In this document: piece by piece, positions 28,359-37,110 of the stretch
How the letters are laid out: every line of letters begins with the position of its first letter
Position numbering within the stretch: position 1 is the stretch's first letter
Source of the DNA: Microbacterium rhizomatis
Lineage (GTDB): Bacteria; Actinomycetota; Actinomycetes; Actinomycetales; Microbacteriaceae
DNA: 64,000 nucleotides
Direction: 5' to 3'
Assembly: GCF_008710745.1 (NCBI RefSeq)
Contig: NZ_VYSA01000002.1
Coordinates: forward strand, 496,001 to 560,000
Notes under the pieces: generated by a model
Seen by the model: the letters and a program-made list of their open reading frames with translations, nothing else
Told to the model about the DNA's origin: nothing
Databases searched by the model: none
Made by a program: the position numbers and the translations under genes

Positions 28359-30637
28359 GCACGGACGCCCGGGTGGCCCCCACCGCACCCGACGGAGACG
28401 TCGAGCTCGACATCGCCGGCATGACCTGCGCGTCGTGCGCCGTGCGCATCGAGCGCAAGCTCAACAAGCTCCCGGGCGTGGAAGCGACGGTCAACTACGC
28501 GACCGAGAAGGCGCGCGTGCGGACTGCCGGAGTACCGACAGCCGACCTGATCGCTGCCGTCGAGGCCGCGGGGTACGCGGCCGCGGTCCCGGTGGCACCC
28601 GTCGAAGAAGCGTCGGCGGATGCCGCACCCTCCGCTGACGGTGAGCTCGCGTCCCTGAGATTGCGTCTCCTGACCAGCACGGCTCTGGCGGTGCCCGTGG
28701 CGCTCATGTCGATGATCCCCCTGCTGCAGTTCACGAACTGGCAGTGGCTCGCACTGACCCTCACCGCACCGATCGCCGTGTGGGGAGCGTGGCCTTTCCA
28801 TCGGGCGGCGGCGATCAACGCCCGTCACGGCGCAGCCACGATGGACACCCTCATCAGCCTGGGCGTGATCGCCTCGTTCGGGTGGTCGCTCTACGCCCTG
28901 TTCCTCGGAACGGCGGGCATGCCTGGCATGCACATGACCTTCACGCTGTTCGGCATGCCAGAAGCGGGTGCCGGCGAGATCTACCTCGAGGTCACGGCGC
29001 TGGTCACCGTCTTCATCCTCGCGGGGCGCTATGCCGAGGCGCGGGCCAAGAGATCCTCGACCGAGGCGCTGCGCGCGCTCCTCCACCTCGGCGCCAAAGA
29101 CGCCGTGCGACTCGTGAACGGCCTCGAGCAGCGCGTGCCCGTCGCTCAGCTCATCGTCGGCGATCACGTGGTCGTCAGGCCGGGCGAGAAGATCCCGTCC
29201 GACGGTCTCGTCGTCGGCGGTGCGTCCGCGATCGATGCCAGCATGCTGACCGGCGAGTCCGTCCCCGTGGAGGTGACCACGGGCTCACGCGTCGTGGGCG
29301 CCACGATGAACACCGCCGGTCGCCTGACGATCGAGATCACGCGGGTCGGCGCCGACACCGAACTCGCGCGCATGCAGCGACTCGTCGAAGAGGCGCAGAC
29401 GGGCAAGGCGCGCGTGCAGCGGCTCGCCGACCGCGTGTCTGCGATCTTCGTGCCGATCGTGCTCGTCCTCGCCGTGGTCGCCTTCGTCGGATGGATGCTC
29501 GTCGGCGGCTCGGTCGAGGTCGCGTTCACCGCCGCGGTGGCGACCCTGATCATCGCGTGCCCCTGTGCGCTCGGCCTCGCCACTCCGACCGCCCTCCTCG
29601 TGGGGACCGGCCGCGGCTCGCAGCTGGGCATCCTCATCCGCGGTCCACAGGTGCTCGAGCAGACCCGCCGCATCGACACGATCGTCCTCGACAAGACCGG
29701 CACCCTCACGACGGGCGAGATGGCCGTGACCGGGGCATTCCCCGCCGAGGGCGTGAGCCGCGACGAGCTCATCGGGTTCGCGGCGGCCGTCGAGGCCGGG
29801 TCGGAGCATCCCGTCGCACGAGCGATCGTCTCGGGTGCTGCCGCGCATCGGAGTCAGGTGCCGGATGCCGAGGCGTTCACGTCGCACGCCGGGTTCGGCG
29901 TGCAGGGCATCGTCGACGGCGCCCTCGTCGTCGCCGGGCGCCCGTCGTGGGTGCAGGGCGAGTGGAGCATCCAGCCCCCGGCAGACGCGCTCGCGAACGC
30001 GGATGCCCTCGCGGCGGATGGGGCGACGGTGGTCATGCTCGCCCGCGACGGCGCCTACCTCGGGGCGATCGCGGTGGGCGACACGATCAAGCCGACCAGC
30101 GCGGAAGCGGTCGCCCGGTTGAAGGCCCTGGGACTTCACCCCGTGCTGCTCACCGGTGACAACGCGGGCGCGGCGGCGCGGGTCGCGGCGGCCGTCGGCA
30201 TCGATGACGTGCGGGCGGGTGTGACCCCGGCCGGCAAGCTCGAGGCCATTCGCGATCTGCAGTCGGCGGGGCGCATGGTCGCGATGGTCGGCGACGGCGT
30301 CAACGACGCGGCAGCCCTGGCGGGAGCAGATCTCGGAATGGCGATGGGTGGCGGGACGGATGCGGCGATCGCGGCATCCGACATCACACTCGTCTCGGGG
30401 GACCTGCTCGCGACGGTCGATGCGATCCGGCTGGCCCGTCGCACGCTCGGCACGATCAAGGGCAACCTGTTCTGGGCGTTCGCGTACAACGTCGCGGCGA
30501 TCCCGGTCGCGATGCTCGGCCTGCTCAACCCGCTGGTCGCGGCCGCGGCGATGGCGTTCTCGTCGGTCTTCGTGGTGACCAACAGCCTGCGCCTGCGCGC
30601 CTTCACCCCCTCCCGTTCCATCCGCGAGACCGGATAG
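28355..30637 (+). CDS. copA: Cu(I)-exporting P1B-type ATPase
   Basis: 760 residues. An N-terminal HMA domain with GMTCASC, then membrane helices, an actuator domain with TGES, the CPC ion-pathway motif in [11 protein letters not shown], the phosphorylation site DKTGT, the P1B HP motif (GSEHPVA), [10 protein letters not shown] and two final helices. It pumps cytoplasmic Cu(I) out using ATP. The last codons (RETG and stop) lie inside the left arm of the palindromic repeat at 30622-30694, so the very C-terminus has been shaped by that element. Confidence 0.96.
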   Translation: MSTDARVAPTAPDGDVELDIAGMTCASCAVRIERKLNKLPGVEATVNYATEKARVRTAGVPTADLIAAVEAAGYAAAVPVAPVEEASADAAPSADGELASLRLRLLTSTALAVPVALMSMIPLLQFTNWQWLALTLTAPIAVWGAWPFHRAAAINARHGAATMDTLISLGVIASFGWSLYALFLGTAGMPGMHMTFTLFGMPEAGAGEIYLEVTALVTVFILAGRYAEARAKRSSTEALRALLHLGAKDAVRLVNGLEQRVPVAQLIVGDHVVVRPGEKIPSDGLVVGGASAIDASMLTGESVPVEVTTGSRVVGATMNTAGRLTIEITRVGADTELARMQRLVEEAQTGKARVQRLADRVSAIFVPIVLVLAVVAFVGWMLVGGSVEVAFTAAVATLIIACPCALGLATPTALLVGTGRGSQLGILIRGPQVLEQTRRIDTIVLDKTGTLTTGEMAVTGAFPAEGVSRDELIGFAAAVEAGSEHPVARAIVSGAAAHRSQVPDAEAFTSHAGFGVQGIVDGALVVAGRPSWVQGEWSIQPPADALANADALAADGATVVMLARDGAYLGAIAVGDTIKPTSAEAVARLKALGLHPVLLTGDNAGAAARVAAAVGIDDVRAGVTPAGKLEAIRDLQSAGRMVAMVGDGVNDAAALAGADLGMAMGGGTDAAIAASDITLVSGDLLATVDAIRLARRTLGTIKGNLFWAFAYNVAAIPVAMLGLLNPLVAAAAMAFSSVFVVTNSLRLRAFTPSRSIRETG

Positions 30638-30694
30638 GCGCCGCGAGAGGGCGGCGAAACACCCCGGTCTCGTGGCGTCTATCCGGTCTCGCGG
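30622..30694. repeat. Long imperfect palindrome, dispersed repeat copy 1
   Basis: Left arm begins CCGCGAGACCGGATAGGCG; the right arm, read on the other strand, begins CCGCGAGACCGGATAGACG. The arms match over about 25 bp with three mismatches, around a 15-nt loop. The same element recurs at 35269-35340. It also occupies the terminator position between convergent copA and the HbpS-like gene. Confidence 0.8.
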
Positions 30695-30717
30695 AAGGGG
30701 CAAGGGGCCCAGGGGGG

Positions 30718-31203
30718 TCAGGGGTGGCGGGCGATCGCCGCCTCGAGGGCGGCGACGACCAGGTCGTGGTCGTCGTGCTGCGCGAGGCCCGACACTCCGA
30801 CGAAGCCCACCAGCGACCCGTTCACGCGGAGCGGGAAGCCGCCGCCGGCCGGCGCATACAGCGCCCTGTCGAGCCCGAGATCGGCGAGGTCGGCGCCACG
30901 GAGGCGCAGCTTCGCGCCGACCAGAAGCGACGGCGCGTTGAACCGGGCGACCACCCGCGCTTTGCGCGCCAGCCAGTCGTCGTTGTCGGCACTGGTGCCG
31001 GGGCGCGCCGCGTGGAACACGCACTGCCCCCCGAAGAGGATCGTCGTGGTGATCCCCAGGTCTCCGTCGATCGCGCGCTGCACGATGTCCGTGCCGAGCG
31101 CGTACGCGTCGTCGTATGTGAAAGACGTGAACCCGATCGACGCGTTCTGCGCCTCGAGGTGCGCGATCAGGTCTGGTTCGGTGAGGTCTGCGCTGCGGGG
31201 CAT
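30718..31203 (-). CDS. HbpS/GlcG-like heme-degrading domain protein (UPF0303)
   Basis: 161 residues, a single domain of the HbpS/GlcG fold: LGITTTILFGGQCVFHAARP, ARKARVVARFNAPSLLVGAK and APAGGGFPLRVNGSLVGFVG. Family members bind heme or cobalamin and are often annotated as heme-degrading; that activity is not proven for this subgroup. ATG 31203 is preceded by GCAGGAGCAC. Monocistronic, convergent with copA. Confidence 0.8.
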   Translation of the reverse strand: MPRSADLTEPDLIAHLEAQNASIGFTSFTYDDAYALGTDIVQRAIDGDLGITTTILFGGQCVFHAARPGTSADNDDWLARKARVVARFNAPSLLVGAKLRLRGADLADLGLDRALYAPAGGGFPLRVNGSLVGFVGVSGLAQHDDHDLVVAALEAAIARHP

Positions 31204-31406
31204 GTGCTCCTGCTTCCTGTCGGACCCGAAACTATCGCGGAGACCGGCTCAGTGGAATGGATGCCGTCGCTCGAGCGCCGCGCCCTCCACATCGACGACG
31301 TCTCTGGGGAGCGGTGCCACCCGGAAGCTTCCTTTCGAGTGAGATGTGAGTACTAGTATCCCCTCTGATTCCCGGGATGTCCGAGGCCCTCGGCAGAATA
31401 GTGGTT

Positions 31407-32837
31407 ATGGAAGACCTCGCGACCGCACTCGACGCGGTGGATGCCGCCCTCGGCGATCTGGTCGCGCGGGCGTTCGCGGGCGACGTGCTCCGCTGGTTGA
31501 GCGACGAGGATCTGCTCGCGGTGATCACGGCCGCTGCGCGGGGCGGCCGGCACGCCGAAGCCCTCCTGATCGAGGGTGCGGGTCAGATCGAAGACCGCTC
31601 GACGCTGCCGTCGAAAGAGGCGCAGATCGCCGGCCGGTACGGGTGCCGGAACGCCTCCGAGCTCCTGCAGCGTGCCACCCGCCTTTCGTCGCGTACGGTC
31701 GGCAACCTCCTCACCGCCGGCCGTGCGGTGCTCCGCCGGGTCGCGCCCTCCTCCGGCGAGCTCCTGCCTGCCGAGTATCCGGCCGTCCGCGCCGAGCTCG
31801 CCGCGGGGCGCGTCGGCCTCGACGGGCTGACGGCGGTTGTCGGGCCACTCCAGAGTGTGGCGATGGTTGCCGGCGCTGCGGCGCATCTCGCGGCCGACGA
31901 AGAGCTCGCCGCATGCATGCGCGGCGAGGGGGCGGATGCTGATCCCTCCCCCTGTGCGGACGATCTTCGTTCCATGGCGACCGTGTGGGCGACGTATCTC
32001 GACCAGGACGGCGCAGAGCCCCGCGAGACCCGTGCGCTCCGCAAGCGCTCGCTCACGCTCGGTATCTGCCGAGACAACCTCGTGCCCGTCCGCGGGAACG
32101 TGCTGCCCGAGGTCGGGGCGCAGCTGCAGCTCATCTTCGACAGCATCCTCAATCCCAAGAACGACGACAGCGATACGGTCCCGGGCGGACCGTGGTTCAC
32201 AGAGTCGACGGACGACGAGCCGCGTATCGCCCAGGCCGAAACCCGCACCCGGGCACAGCGACAGCACGACGCGTTCGCGACTGTACTCTTCAAGATCGCC
32301 GGGTCGGGGGCTCTGCCCAGTCTCGGCGGCGCCGCACCCACCCTCGTGGTCTCGGTCCGCGCCGGCGACATGACTTCCGGGCGCGGGTACGCCCACATCG
32401 ACGGGATCACCGAACCGGTCTCGCTCTCGTTCGCCCGGCACATCGGGTGCAGCGGCAGCATCCAGCGGGTCACTTCAGACGAGCGGGGCCGGATCATCGG
32501 GATCGAGACCTCGGACCGCGTGTTCAATGGCTCCCAGCGCAAGGCGATCGGGCTGCGTGACGGCGGGTGCGTCATTCCCGGCTGCCACGTCCCCGTGTCG
32601 TGGTGCGAGATCCACCACGTCGCCGAACACGCCAAGGGCGGGCCGACCCACACCGACAACGGCGTGCTGCTCTGCTGGTACCACCACCGCACGATCGACG
32701 ACGGTCTGTGGCGCGTCCGGATGAACCGCGGCATCCCCGAGATCCGCGGCCCGAACTGGTGGGATGCGACGGGGCGATGGCGTCCGGCATCCACCGCTCC
32801 CACTCGCATGCGAGACCGAGTATCCAGACGCACGTGA
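31407..32837 (+). CDS. DUF222/HNH endonuclease-domain protein
   Basis: 476 residues. The N-terminal two thirds are the helical DUF222 domain common in actinobacteria. The C-terminus is an HNH nuclease motif: GCVIPGCHVPVSWCEIHHV, then DNGVLLCWYHHRTID, with the paired Cys ligands and catalytic His residues intact. These genes are multicopy in actinobacteria and suspected to be mobile or self-associated; the role is unknown. ATG 31407 sits 6 nt after an AGAATA -10-like box, consistent with a leaderless message; ATG 31377 would add ten residues. Confidence 0.85.
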   Translation: MEDLATALDAVDAALGDLVARAFAGDVLRWLSDEDLLAVITAAARGGRHAEALLIEGAGQIEDRSTLPSKEAQIAGRYGCRNASELLQRATRLSSRTVGNLLTAGRAVLRRVAPSSGELLPAEYPAVRAELAAGRVGLDGLTAVVGPLQSVAMVAGAAAHLAADEELAACMRGEGADADPSPCADDLRSMATVWATYLDQDGAEPRETRALRKRSLTLGICRDNLVPVRGNVLPEVGAQLQLIFDSILNPKNDDSDTVPGGPWFTESTDDEPRIAQAETRTRAQRQHDAFATVLFKIAGSGALPSLGGAAPTLVVSVRAGDMTSGRGYAHIDGITEPVSLSFARHIGCSGSIQRVTSDERGRIIGIETSDRVFNGSQRKAIGLRDGGCVIPGCHVPVSWCEIHHVAEHAKGGPTHTDNGVLLCWYHHRTIDDGLWRVRMNRGIPEIRGPNWWDATGRWRPASTAPTRMRDRVSRRT

Positions 32838-32863
32838 ACCACGCGCAGGTCACCGCACACCCA

Positions 32864-32927
32864 GTCAGCGCGCACCCGGGTCAGCGCGCACCCCGGTCAG
32901 CGCGCACCCGGGTCAGCGCGCACCTCG
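32864..32927. repeat. 16-bp tandem repeat, four copies
   Basis: Unit GTCAGCGCGCACCCGG repeated at 32864, 32880, 32896 and 32912 with one or two changes. It fills the gap between the HNH gene and the convergent frameshifted gene. No coding role is seen. Confidence 0.85.
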
Positions 32928-32962
32928 GAAGGCGTCGACCCCCAGATCCCGCTCGGATCGCG

Positions 32963-33429
32963 TCAGTTCTCCGCCGAGGTGCAGGCGAAGACATCGACCT
33001 CGGCTTCCTGCACCTGGTGCCACACCGTTTCCGCATCCCCGCCGGGTTGCACGCCGAGGGCCGTCAGGCAGCCGCGGAGCTTCACGTACGTCGGCGAGTC
33101 GTATGAGTTCGCGACCTGCCAGGCGAAGTCGATGCCGGAGAAGTCGACGTAACAGGCGTCGTACACGCGTCGCGCATCGGCGGCGTACGAGAACTCATGG
33201 ACGGCCCCCACCTCGCGGACTTCGACCGGGGAGGCGCCCCCGTCGCGCATGCAGTCGGCGAACGCGGCATACGCCTCTTCGTATATCTGCTGGGTGACCG
33301 CCATGGGACACCGGTGGAGAACGACCCTGCGGTTCGCGTCCACCCGCCGAAAGCGGCCGCGCCGCCCACCGCGACGAGGCCGGCCGCGGCGAGAGCGGAC
33401 ATGGCGAAGACGACGTTCTGCTTCTTCAT
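32963..33429 (-). pseudogene. Secreted hypothetical protein, frameshifted
   Basis: An ATG at 33429, after AAGGGAGAATC, opens a clear signal peptide (MKKQNVVFAMSALAAAGLVA, then VGGAAAFGG). The mature domain continues in a different frame as CPMAVTQQIYEEAYAAFADC, CYVDFSGIDFAWQVANSYDS and so on to the stop at 32963. A single missing base near 33308-33312, in a short G run, would join them into one 155-residue exported protein with four cysteines. So it is either a recent pseudogene or a sequencing error. No family is recognised for the Cys-containing domain. Confidence 0.75.
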
Positions 33430-33632
33430 GATTCTCCCTTCGTCCGCTTTGTATATTAGTGTCCACACAGGCATGACGGGCGAGGGTCTGTGCACGGGGC
33501 ACGTCACGCAGGCGGAACACGCGGGCTGATCACCGATCCCCGGAGCCACTGCCGGATCGCGGCGTTGCGCCCAGAGCGAAGGACCTCGCTCGACGCTGCA
33601 CACCGGTGCATCCCGTCGCTAGCCTGGATAAG

Positions 33633-35264
33633 GTGCACGCACCCGAACTCGACCCGAAGCAGTCGCCCTCGATCACCGACGCCCAATGGGCACGGCTCCT
33701 CACGTTCGGCACGCCCCACGACGTGGAGGAGGGCGATTACGTCTTCCGCTCCGGCGACCGCAGATATGACCTGATCCTCGTCGAGTCGAGCGAGGTCGAG
33801 GTCGTGCGCGAATCGCTCGGGTGGTTCGACGAGGTCGTCATCGCGACGATGGGCCCTCGGACGTTCGTGGGTGAGCTGGGCCTCCTCAACGGCCAGGGGG
33901 CGTTCCTCTCGGCGCGTGTGACGAAGCCCGGGCAGGTCTACCGCGTCGATCGCGAGGCGCTCCGTCACCTCATGGCGGAAGACGACGAGCTGTGCGACAT
34001 GATCCTGCACGCGCTGTGGGAGCGCCGCGAGGCCCTGCGCAAAGGGCCGGCGGCGTACACGCTGAAGCTCATCGGCACGAAGTCGTCACGCGACTTCCTG
34101 TACCTCCGTCGCTTCGCCGAGCGGCTCGACCTCGTCCACACAGCGACCGAGATCGATCCGTCCGACCCGTCACTCTTCCCGCATCACGACTTCACCGAGG
34201 CCGACCTCCCCGTGGCGTTCATCCAGGGCGAACCCATGCGGAACGCCACTCCGGGGAAGGTCGCCGAGCGGCTCGGACTCAGCTACGAAGGCGATGCCGA
34301 CGAGATCGTCGACCTGGTCGTCGTCGGCGGGGGCCCGGCCGGACTCGCCGCGGCGATCTACGGAGCATCCGAAGGCCTCAGCACCGTGCTCCTCGACTCC
34401 GTGGCCCCGGGAGGACAGGCGGCGGCGACCTCGCGCATCGAGAACTTCCTCGGATTTCCGTTCGGTGTCAGCGGGGGCAGCCTGATCGGCCAGGCGTCGC
34501 TGCAGGCGCTGAAGTTCGGCGTGCGGGTGTACGCGCCGTGCGAGGCCGTGAACCTGCAGACCGCGGGCGACATCCTCGATGTCACACTCACCGACGGGCG
34601 TGTGATCCGCGCTCGCAGCGCGATCGTCACCTCGGGCGCCGCGTACCGCACCCTCGAGCTCGATCGCTGGGCCGACTTCGAGGGGGCGGGCATCTTCTAC
34701 GCCGCCACTCCGCTCGAACTCCGGCAGGTCACCGGCTCGCCCGTCGTGGTGGTGGGCGGCGCGAACTCGGCGGGCCAGGCATCCCTTTATCTCGCCGCGA
34801 ACGGATGCCGCGTGCGCCTGGTGGTGCGCGGCGACGACCTCAGAACGCGGATGTCGTCATACCTCGTCGACCGTCTGCTCGAGGAGCCGCTCATCGAGGT
34901 GCACACCCGTGCCAGAGTGACCGGCCTCGCCGGCGAGCGATCGCTCGAACGCGTCACGATCGAGGGAGTCGGTGATGTCGATGCGCGCGGGCTGTTCTGC
35001 TTCATCGGGGCGGACCCCGCCACCGCGTGGCTGCCCGACCTCGACCGCGACGACGACGGGTTCCTGCGCACGGGCACGGACGTCGGAGTGCAGACGCTCG
35101 AGCGCTGGCAGGGCCTCGGGCGCGAACCGCTGCCCTTCGAGACCTCGATCCCTCGCGTGTTCGCCGCCGGGGACGTGCGACGCGGATCGATGAAGCGCGT
35201 CGCGGCCGCGGTGGGCGAGGGTTCGAGCGCCGTGGCCTCGGTGCATCGCGCGCTCGCCGTCTGA
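33633..35264 (+). CDS. cNMP-binding domain fused to thioredoxin-reductase-like flavoprotein
   Basis: About 543 residues. The first ~120 form a cyclic-nucleotide-binding-like barrel (VEEGDYVFRSGDRRYDLILV, FVGELGLLNGQGAFLSARV). A linker with a thioredoxin-like stretch leads to a TrxR-type flavoprotein: VVVGGGPAGLAAAIYGASEG (FAD), VVVVGGANSAGQASLYLA (NADPH) and FAAGDVRRGSMKRVAAAVGE. The redox CxxC of thioredoxin reductase is missing; the NADPH domain has no cysteine pair there. It therefore cannot act as a standard TrxR. The GTG start is uncertain (33606 also possible). A UBP zinc-finger gene follows. Confidence 0.85.
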   Translation: MHAPELDPKQSPSITDAQWARLLTFGTPHDVEEGDYVFRSGDRRYDLILVESSEVEVVRESLGWFDEVVIATMGPRTFVGELGLLNGQGAFLSARVTKPGQVYRVDREALRHLMAEDDELCDMILHALWERREALRKGPAAYTLKLIGTKSSRDFLYLRRFAERLDLVHTATEIDPSDPSLFPHHDFTEADLPVAFIQGEPMRNATPGKVAERLGLSYEGDADEIVDLVVVGGGPAGLAAAIYGASEGLSTVLLDSVAPGGQAAATSRIENFLGFPFGVSGGSLIGQASLQALKFGVRVYAPCEAVNLQTAGDILDVTLTDGRVIRARSAIVTSGAAYRTLELDRWADFEGAGIFYAATPLELRQVTGSPVVVVGGANSAGQASLYLAANGCRVRLVVRGDDLRTRMSSYLVDRLLEEPLIEVHTRARVTGLAGERSLERVTIEGVGDVDARGLFCFIGADPATAWLPDLDRDDDGFLRTGTDVGVQTLERWQGLGREPLPFETSIPRVFAAGDVRRGSMKRVAAAVGEGSSAVASVHRALAV

Positions 35265-35268
35265 AAAT

Positions 35269-35340
35269 CCGCGAGACCGGATATACGCCACGAAAAGGTG
35301 ACGGATGCACCCGGTCTCGTGTCGCCTATCCGGTCTCGCG
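35269..35340. repeat. Long imperfect palindrome, dispersed repeat copy 2
   Basis: Starts CCGCGAGACCGGATATACGC and ends with the complement CTATCCGGTCTCGCG. It is the same family as 30622-30694, with arms of about 25 bp around a ~15-nt loop. Lies 5 nt after the stop of the flavoprotein gene and could act as its terminator. Confidence 0.8.
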
Positions 35341-35370
35341 AGCTGAGAAGGGGCGTTGCGGGTGGGCCGG

Positions 35371-35410
35371 GGAGTGGGCGAGAGTGGGCGAGAGTGGGCG
35401 AGAGCGGGAG
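35371..35410. repeat. 10-bp tandem repeat, four copies
   Basis: Unit GGAGTGGGCG / AGAGTGGGCG repeated at 35371, 35381, 35391 and, diverged, 35401. It is directly upstream of the UBP zinc-finger start and its last copy supplies the GGGAG ribosome site. Confidence 0.8.
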
Positions 35411-35414
35411 CGAC

Positions 35415-35783
35415 ATGAGCGAACAGTCGAAATGGGTACGGGCCGAGGTCGGGCCTAGTGGCACCGGGTGCGTCGAGTGCGAAGCAACCGGCAGCTGGTG
35501 GGTGCACCTTCGGCGGTGTGCATACTGCGGGCACATCGGATGCTGTGACGACTCGCTCGGGCAGCACGCCACCGCGCATGCGCACGCCAGCGGTCACCTC
35601 GTGATCCAGAGCTTCGAGCCGGGCGAGGACTGGTTCTGGGACTACGGCGCCGACGACATGTTCGAGGGCCCCGCGCTCGCCCCGCCGACCAGCCACCCCG
35701 AGTCGCAGACCGCGCCGGGTCCGCAGGACCGCCTGCCCGCCGACTGGCAGCGCATCCTGGCGCGACACCGCGCGCAGGGCTGA
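35415..35783 (+). CDS. UBP-type zinc finger protein
   Basis: 122 residues. A ubiquitin-protease-type zinc finger is clear: CVECEATGSWWVHLRRCAYC, then GHIGCC followed by three spaced His (HATAHAHASGH) and SFEPGEDWFWDY. In bacteria, which lack ubiquitin, these proteins probably bind a C-terminal peptide or another ligand. Its neighbour is the cNMP-flavoprotein, a pairing I recall from other actinobacteria. The C-terminal 35 residues are Pro-rich. ATG 35415 follows GGGAGCGAC. Confidence 0.85.
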   Translation: MSEQSKWVRAEVGPSGTGCVECEATGSWWVHLRRCAYCGHIGCCDDSLGQHATAHAHASGHLVIQSFEPGEDWFWDYGADDMFEGPALAPPTSHPESQTAPGPQDRLPADWQRILARHRAQG

Positions 35784-35884
35784 GCCCTCAGGGCTGAGCG
35801 CGCAAGGCTGAGCGCGCAAGGCTGAGCGCGCAAGGCTGAGCCCTCAGGGCTGAGCGCGCAGGGCTGAGCGCGCGGGGCTGCGCG
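35779..35884. repeat. 14-bp tandem array, seven full copies
   Basis: Unit GCTGAGCGCGCAAG with variants GCTGAGCCCTCAGG and GCTGAGCGCGCAGG, starting at 35779 and running in exact 14-base steps to 35876, then a decayed copy. The first unit holds the stop codon of the zinc-finger gene. Variants of the form AGCCCT-C-AGGGCT can fold into hairpins. It fills the space between that gene and the convergent MarR gene. Confidence 0.9.
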
Positions 35885-35896
35885 TCGCGCGCAGGG

Positions 35897-36409
35897 CTAT
35901 TCCCGCGGCGACTCGTCGACGAGTACGCGCAGGATGCGGATCAGGGCAGCACGATCTTCGGGCCCGATCGACCGCAGCTCGACCTCTTCGCGCCGCACGA
36001 GCTCGGTCATCGCGAGGTCGACGACGTTCGCCCCCTCGTCGGTGAGCCTGACCAGCACCCCGCGGCCGTCGTGCGGGTTGGGGCGTCGCGAGATCATCCC
36101 GCGCGCGAGAAGGTTCTCGATGCGGTTCGTCATCGCCGCGCTCCCGATCCGAGTGCGTTCGATCAGGACGGCGGGGCTCAGCTCATGCGGACTCTCGGCA
36201 CGCCGCAGCGCCGCCAGCACATCGAACTCCCACGGTGCCAGCCCCGCACTGGAGAACGCCGCGACCCGCAGCCGGTTGAGTCCGAGCGCCACCCGGCGCA
36301 GTCTCGACATGATGTCGAGCGGGCTCAGATCCAGGTCGGGCAGTCGCCGGGACCAGGCGTCGATGAGCAGGTCCACTTCATCGTCGGGTACGGATGGCTC
36401 ACCTCTCAT
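35897..36409 (-). CDS. MarR-family transcriptional regulator
   Basis: 170 residues. Winged helix with LSPAVLIERTRIGSAAMTNR as recognition region and the wing RRPNPHDGRGVLVRLTDEG typical of MarR. An N-terminal extension of about 35 residues precedes it. The target and ligand are unknown; no divergent transporter or enzyme gene is adjacent. Convergent with the zinc-finger gene. Confidence 0.88.
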   Translation of the reverse strand: MRGEPSVPDDEVDLLIDAWSRRLPDLDLSPLDIMSRLRRVALGLNRLRVAAFSSAGLAPWEFDVLAALRRAESPHELSPAVLIERTRIGSAAMTNRIENLLARGMISRRPNPHDGRGVLVRLTDEGANVVDLAMTELVRREEVELRSIGPEDRAALIRILRVLVDESPRE

Positions 36410-36444
36410 GAGTCGACCGTAGCTTCTCGACGCGCTGCGGAGGT

Positions 36445-37110
36445 TCAGCGCACGGGGCTGCCCGCAGCCGCCAGGTAGCGGATGACGGCCAGCACGCGAC
36501 GGTGATCGTCGGAGTCCACCGCGAGCCCGAGCGCGTCGTAGATGTTCGACGTGTGCTGCACGACCGCCTTCTCGCTGAGGACCAGCTGACCGGCGATGCT
36601 CGCATTGCTCCGCCCTTCGGCCATGAGACCGAGCACCTCGAGCTGGCGAGGCGTGAGGGATCCGACCGCACCGCCGACGCGGCTCGCCCGCGAGACCATG
36701 ACCGAGACCACTTCGGGGTCGAGCGCGGTTCCGCCCGCAACCACGCGGCGCAAGTCCGAGGTGAAGGTCTCGACATCGGCGATCCGCTGCTTGAGGAGGT
36801 AGCCGACGCCACCGGTCTGCTGATCGAGCAGCTCGGTGGCGTACCGGCGCTGTACGTGCTGAGAGAGCACGACGACGGCGATCCCGGGGTGGGTGTGGCG
36901 AATGCGCAGCGCCGCCACCAGACCCTCGTCGGTATGCGTGGGAGGCATCCGGATGTCGGTGATCACCAGGTCGGGCCGATGCCGCTCGACCTCGCGTTCG
37001 AGCTGGACGGCCGTACCTACCGCCGCGACGACGTCGAAACCGTCGCCCTCCAGCAGACGTGCGAGGCCCTCCCGCAGGAGTACTTCGTCTTCGCCGATGA
37101 CTACGCGCAT
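36445..37110 (-). CDS. LuxR/NarL-type response regulator
   Basis: 221 residues. A receiver domain (VVIGEDEVLLREGLARLLEG; phosphoacceptor Asp in LVITDIRMPP; Lys in GYLLKQRI) and a LuxR helix-turn-helix (SLTPRQLEVLGLMAEGRSNA, LSEKAVVQHTSNIY). It is phosphorylated by the sensor kinase encoded immediately upstream; the genes overlap by 10 nt. Confidence 0.95.
   Translation of the reverse strand: MRVVIGEDEVLLREGLARLLEGDGFDVVAAVGTAVQLEREVERHRPDLVITDIRMPPTHTDEGLVAALRIRHTHPGIAVVVLSQHVQRRYATELLDQQTGGVGYLLKQRIADVETFTSDLRRVVAGGTALDPEVVSVMVSRASRVGGAVGSLTPRQLEVLGLMAEGRSNASIAGQLVLSEKAVVQHTSNIYDALGLAVDSDDHRRVLAVIRYLAAAGSPVR

Noticed and set aside
31377..32837. HNH gene as part of a homing endonuclease or intron
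   Set aside because: No intron boundaries or split host gene; the DUF222 layout is the common free-standing actinobacterial type.
32864..32927. CRISPR-like array
   Set aside because: Units are contiguous 16-mers with no unique spacers and no cas genes nearby. The same holds for the arrays at 35779 and 45736.
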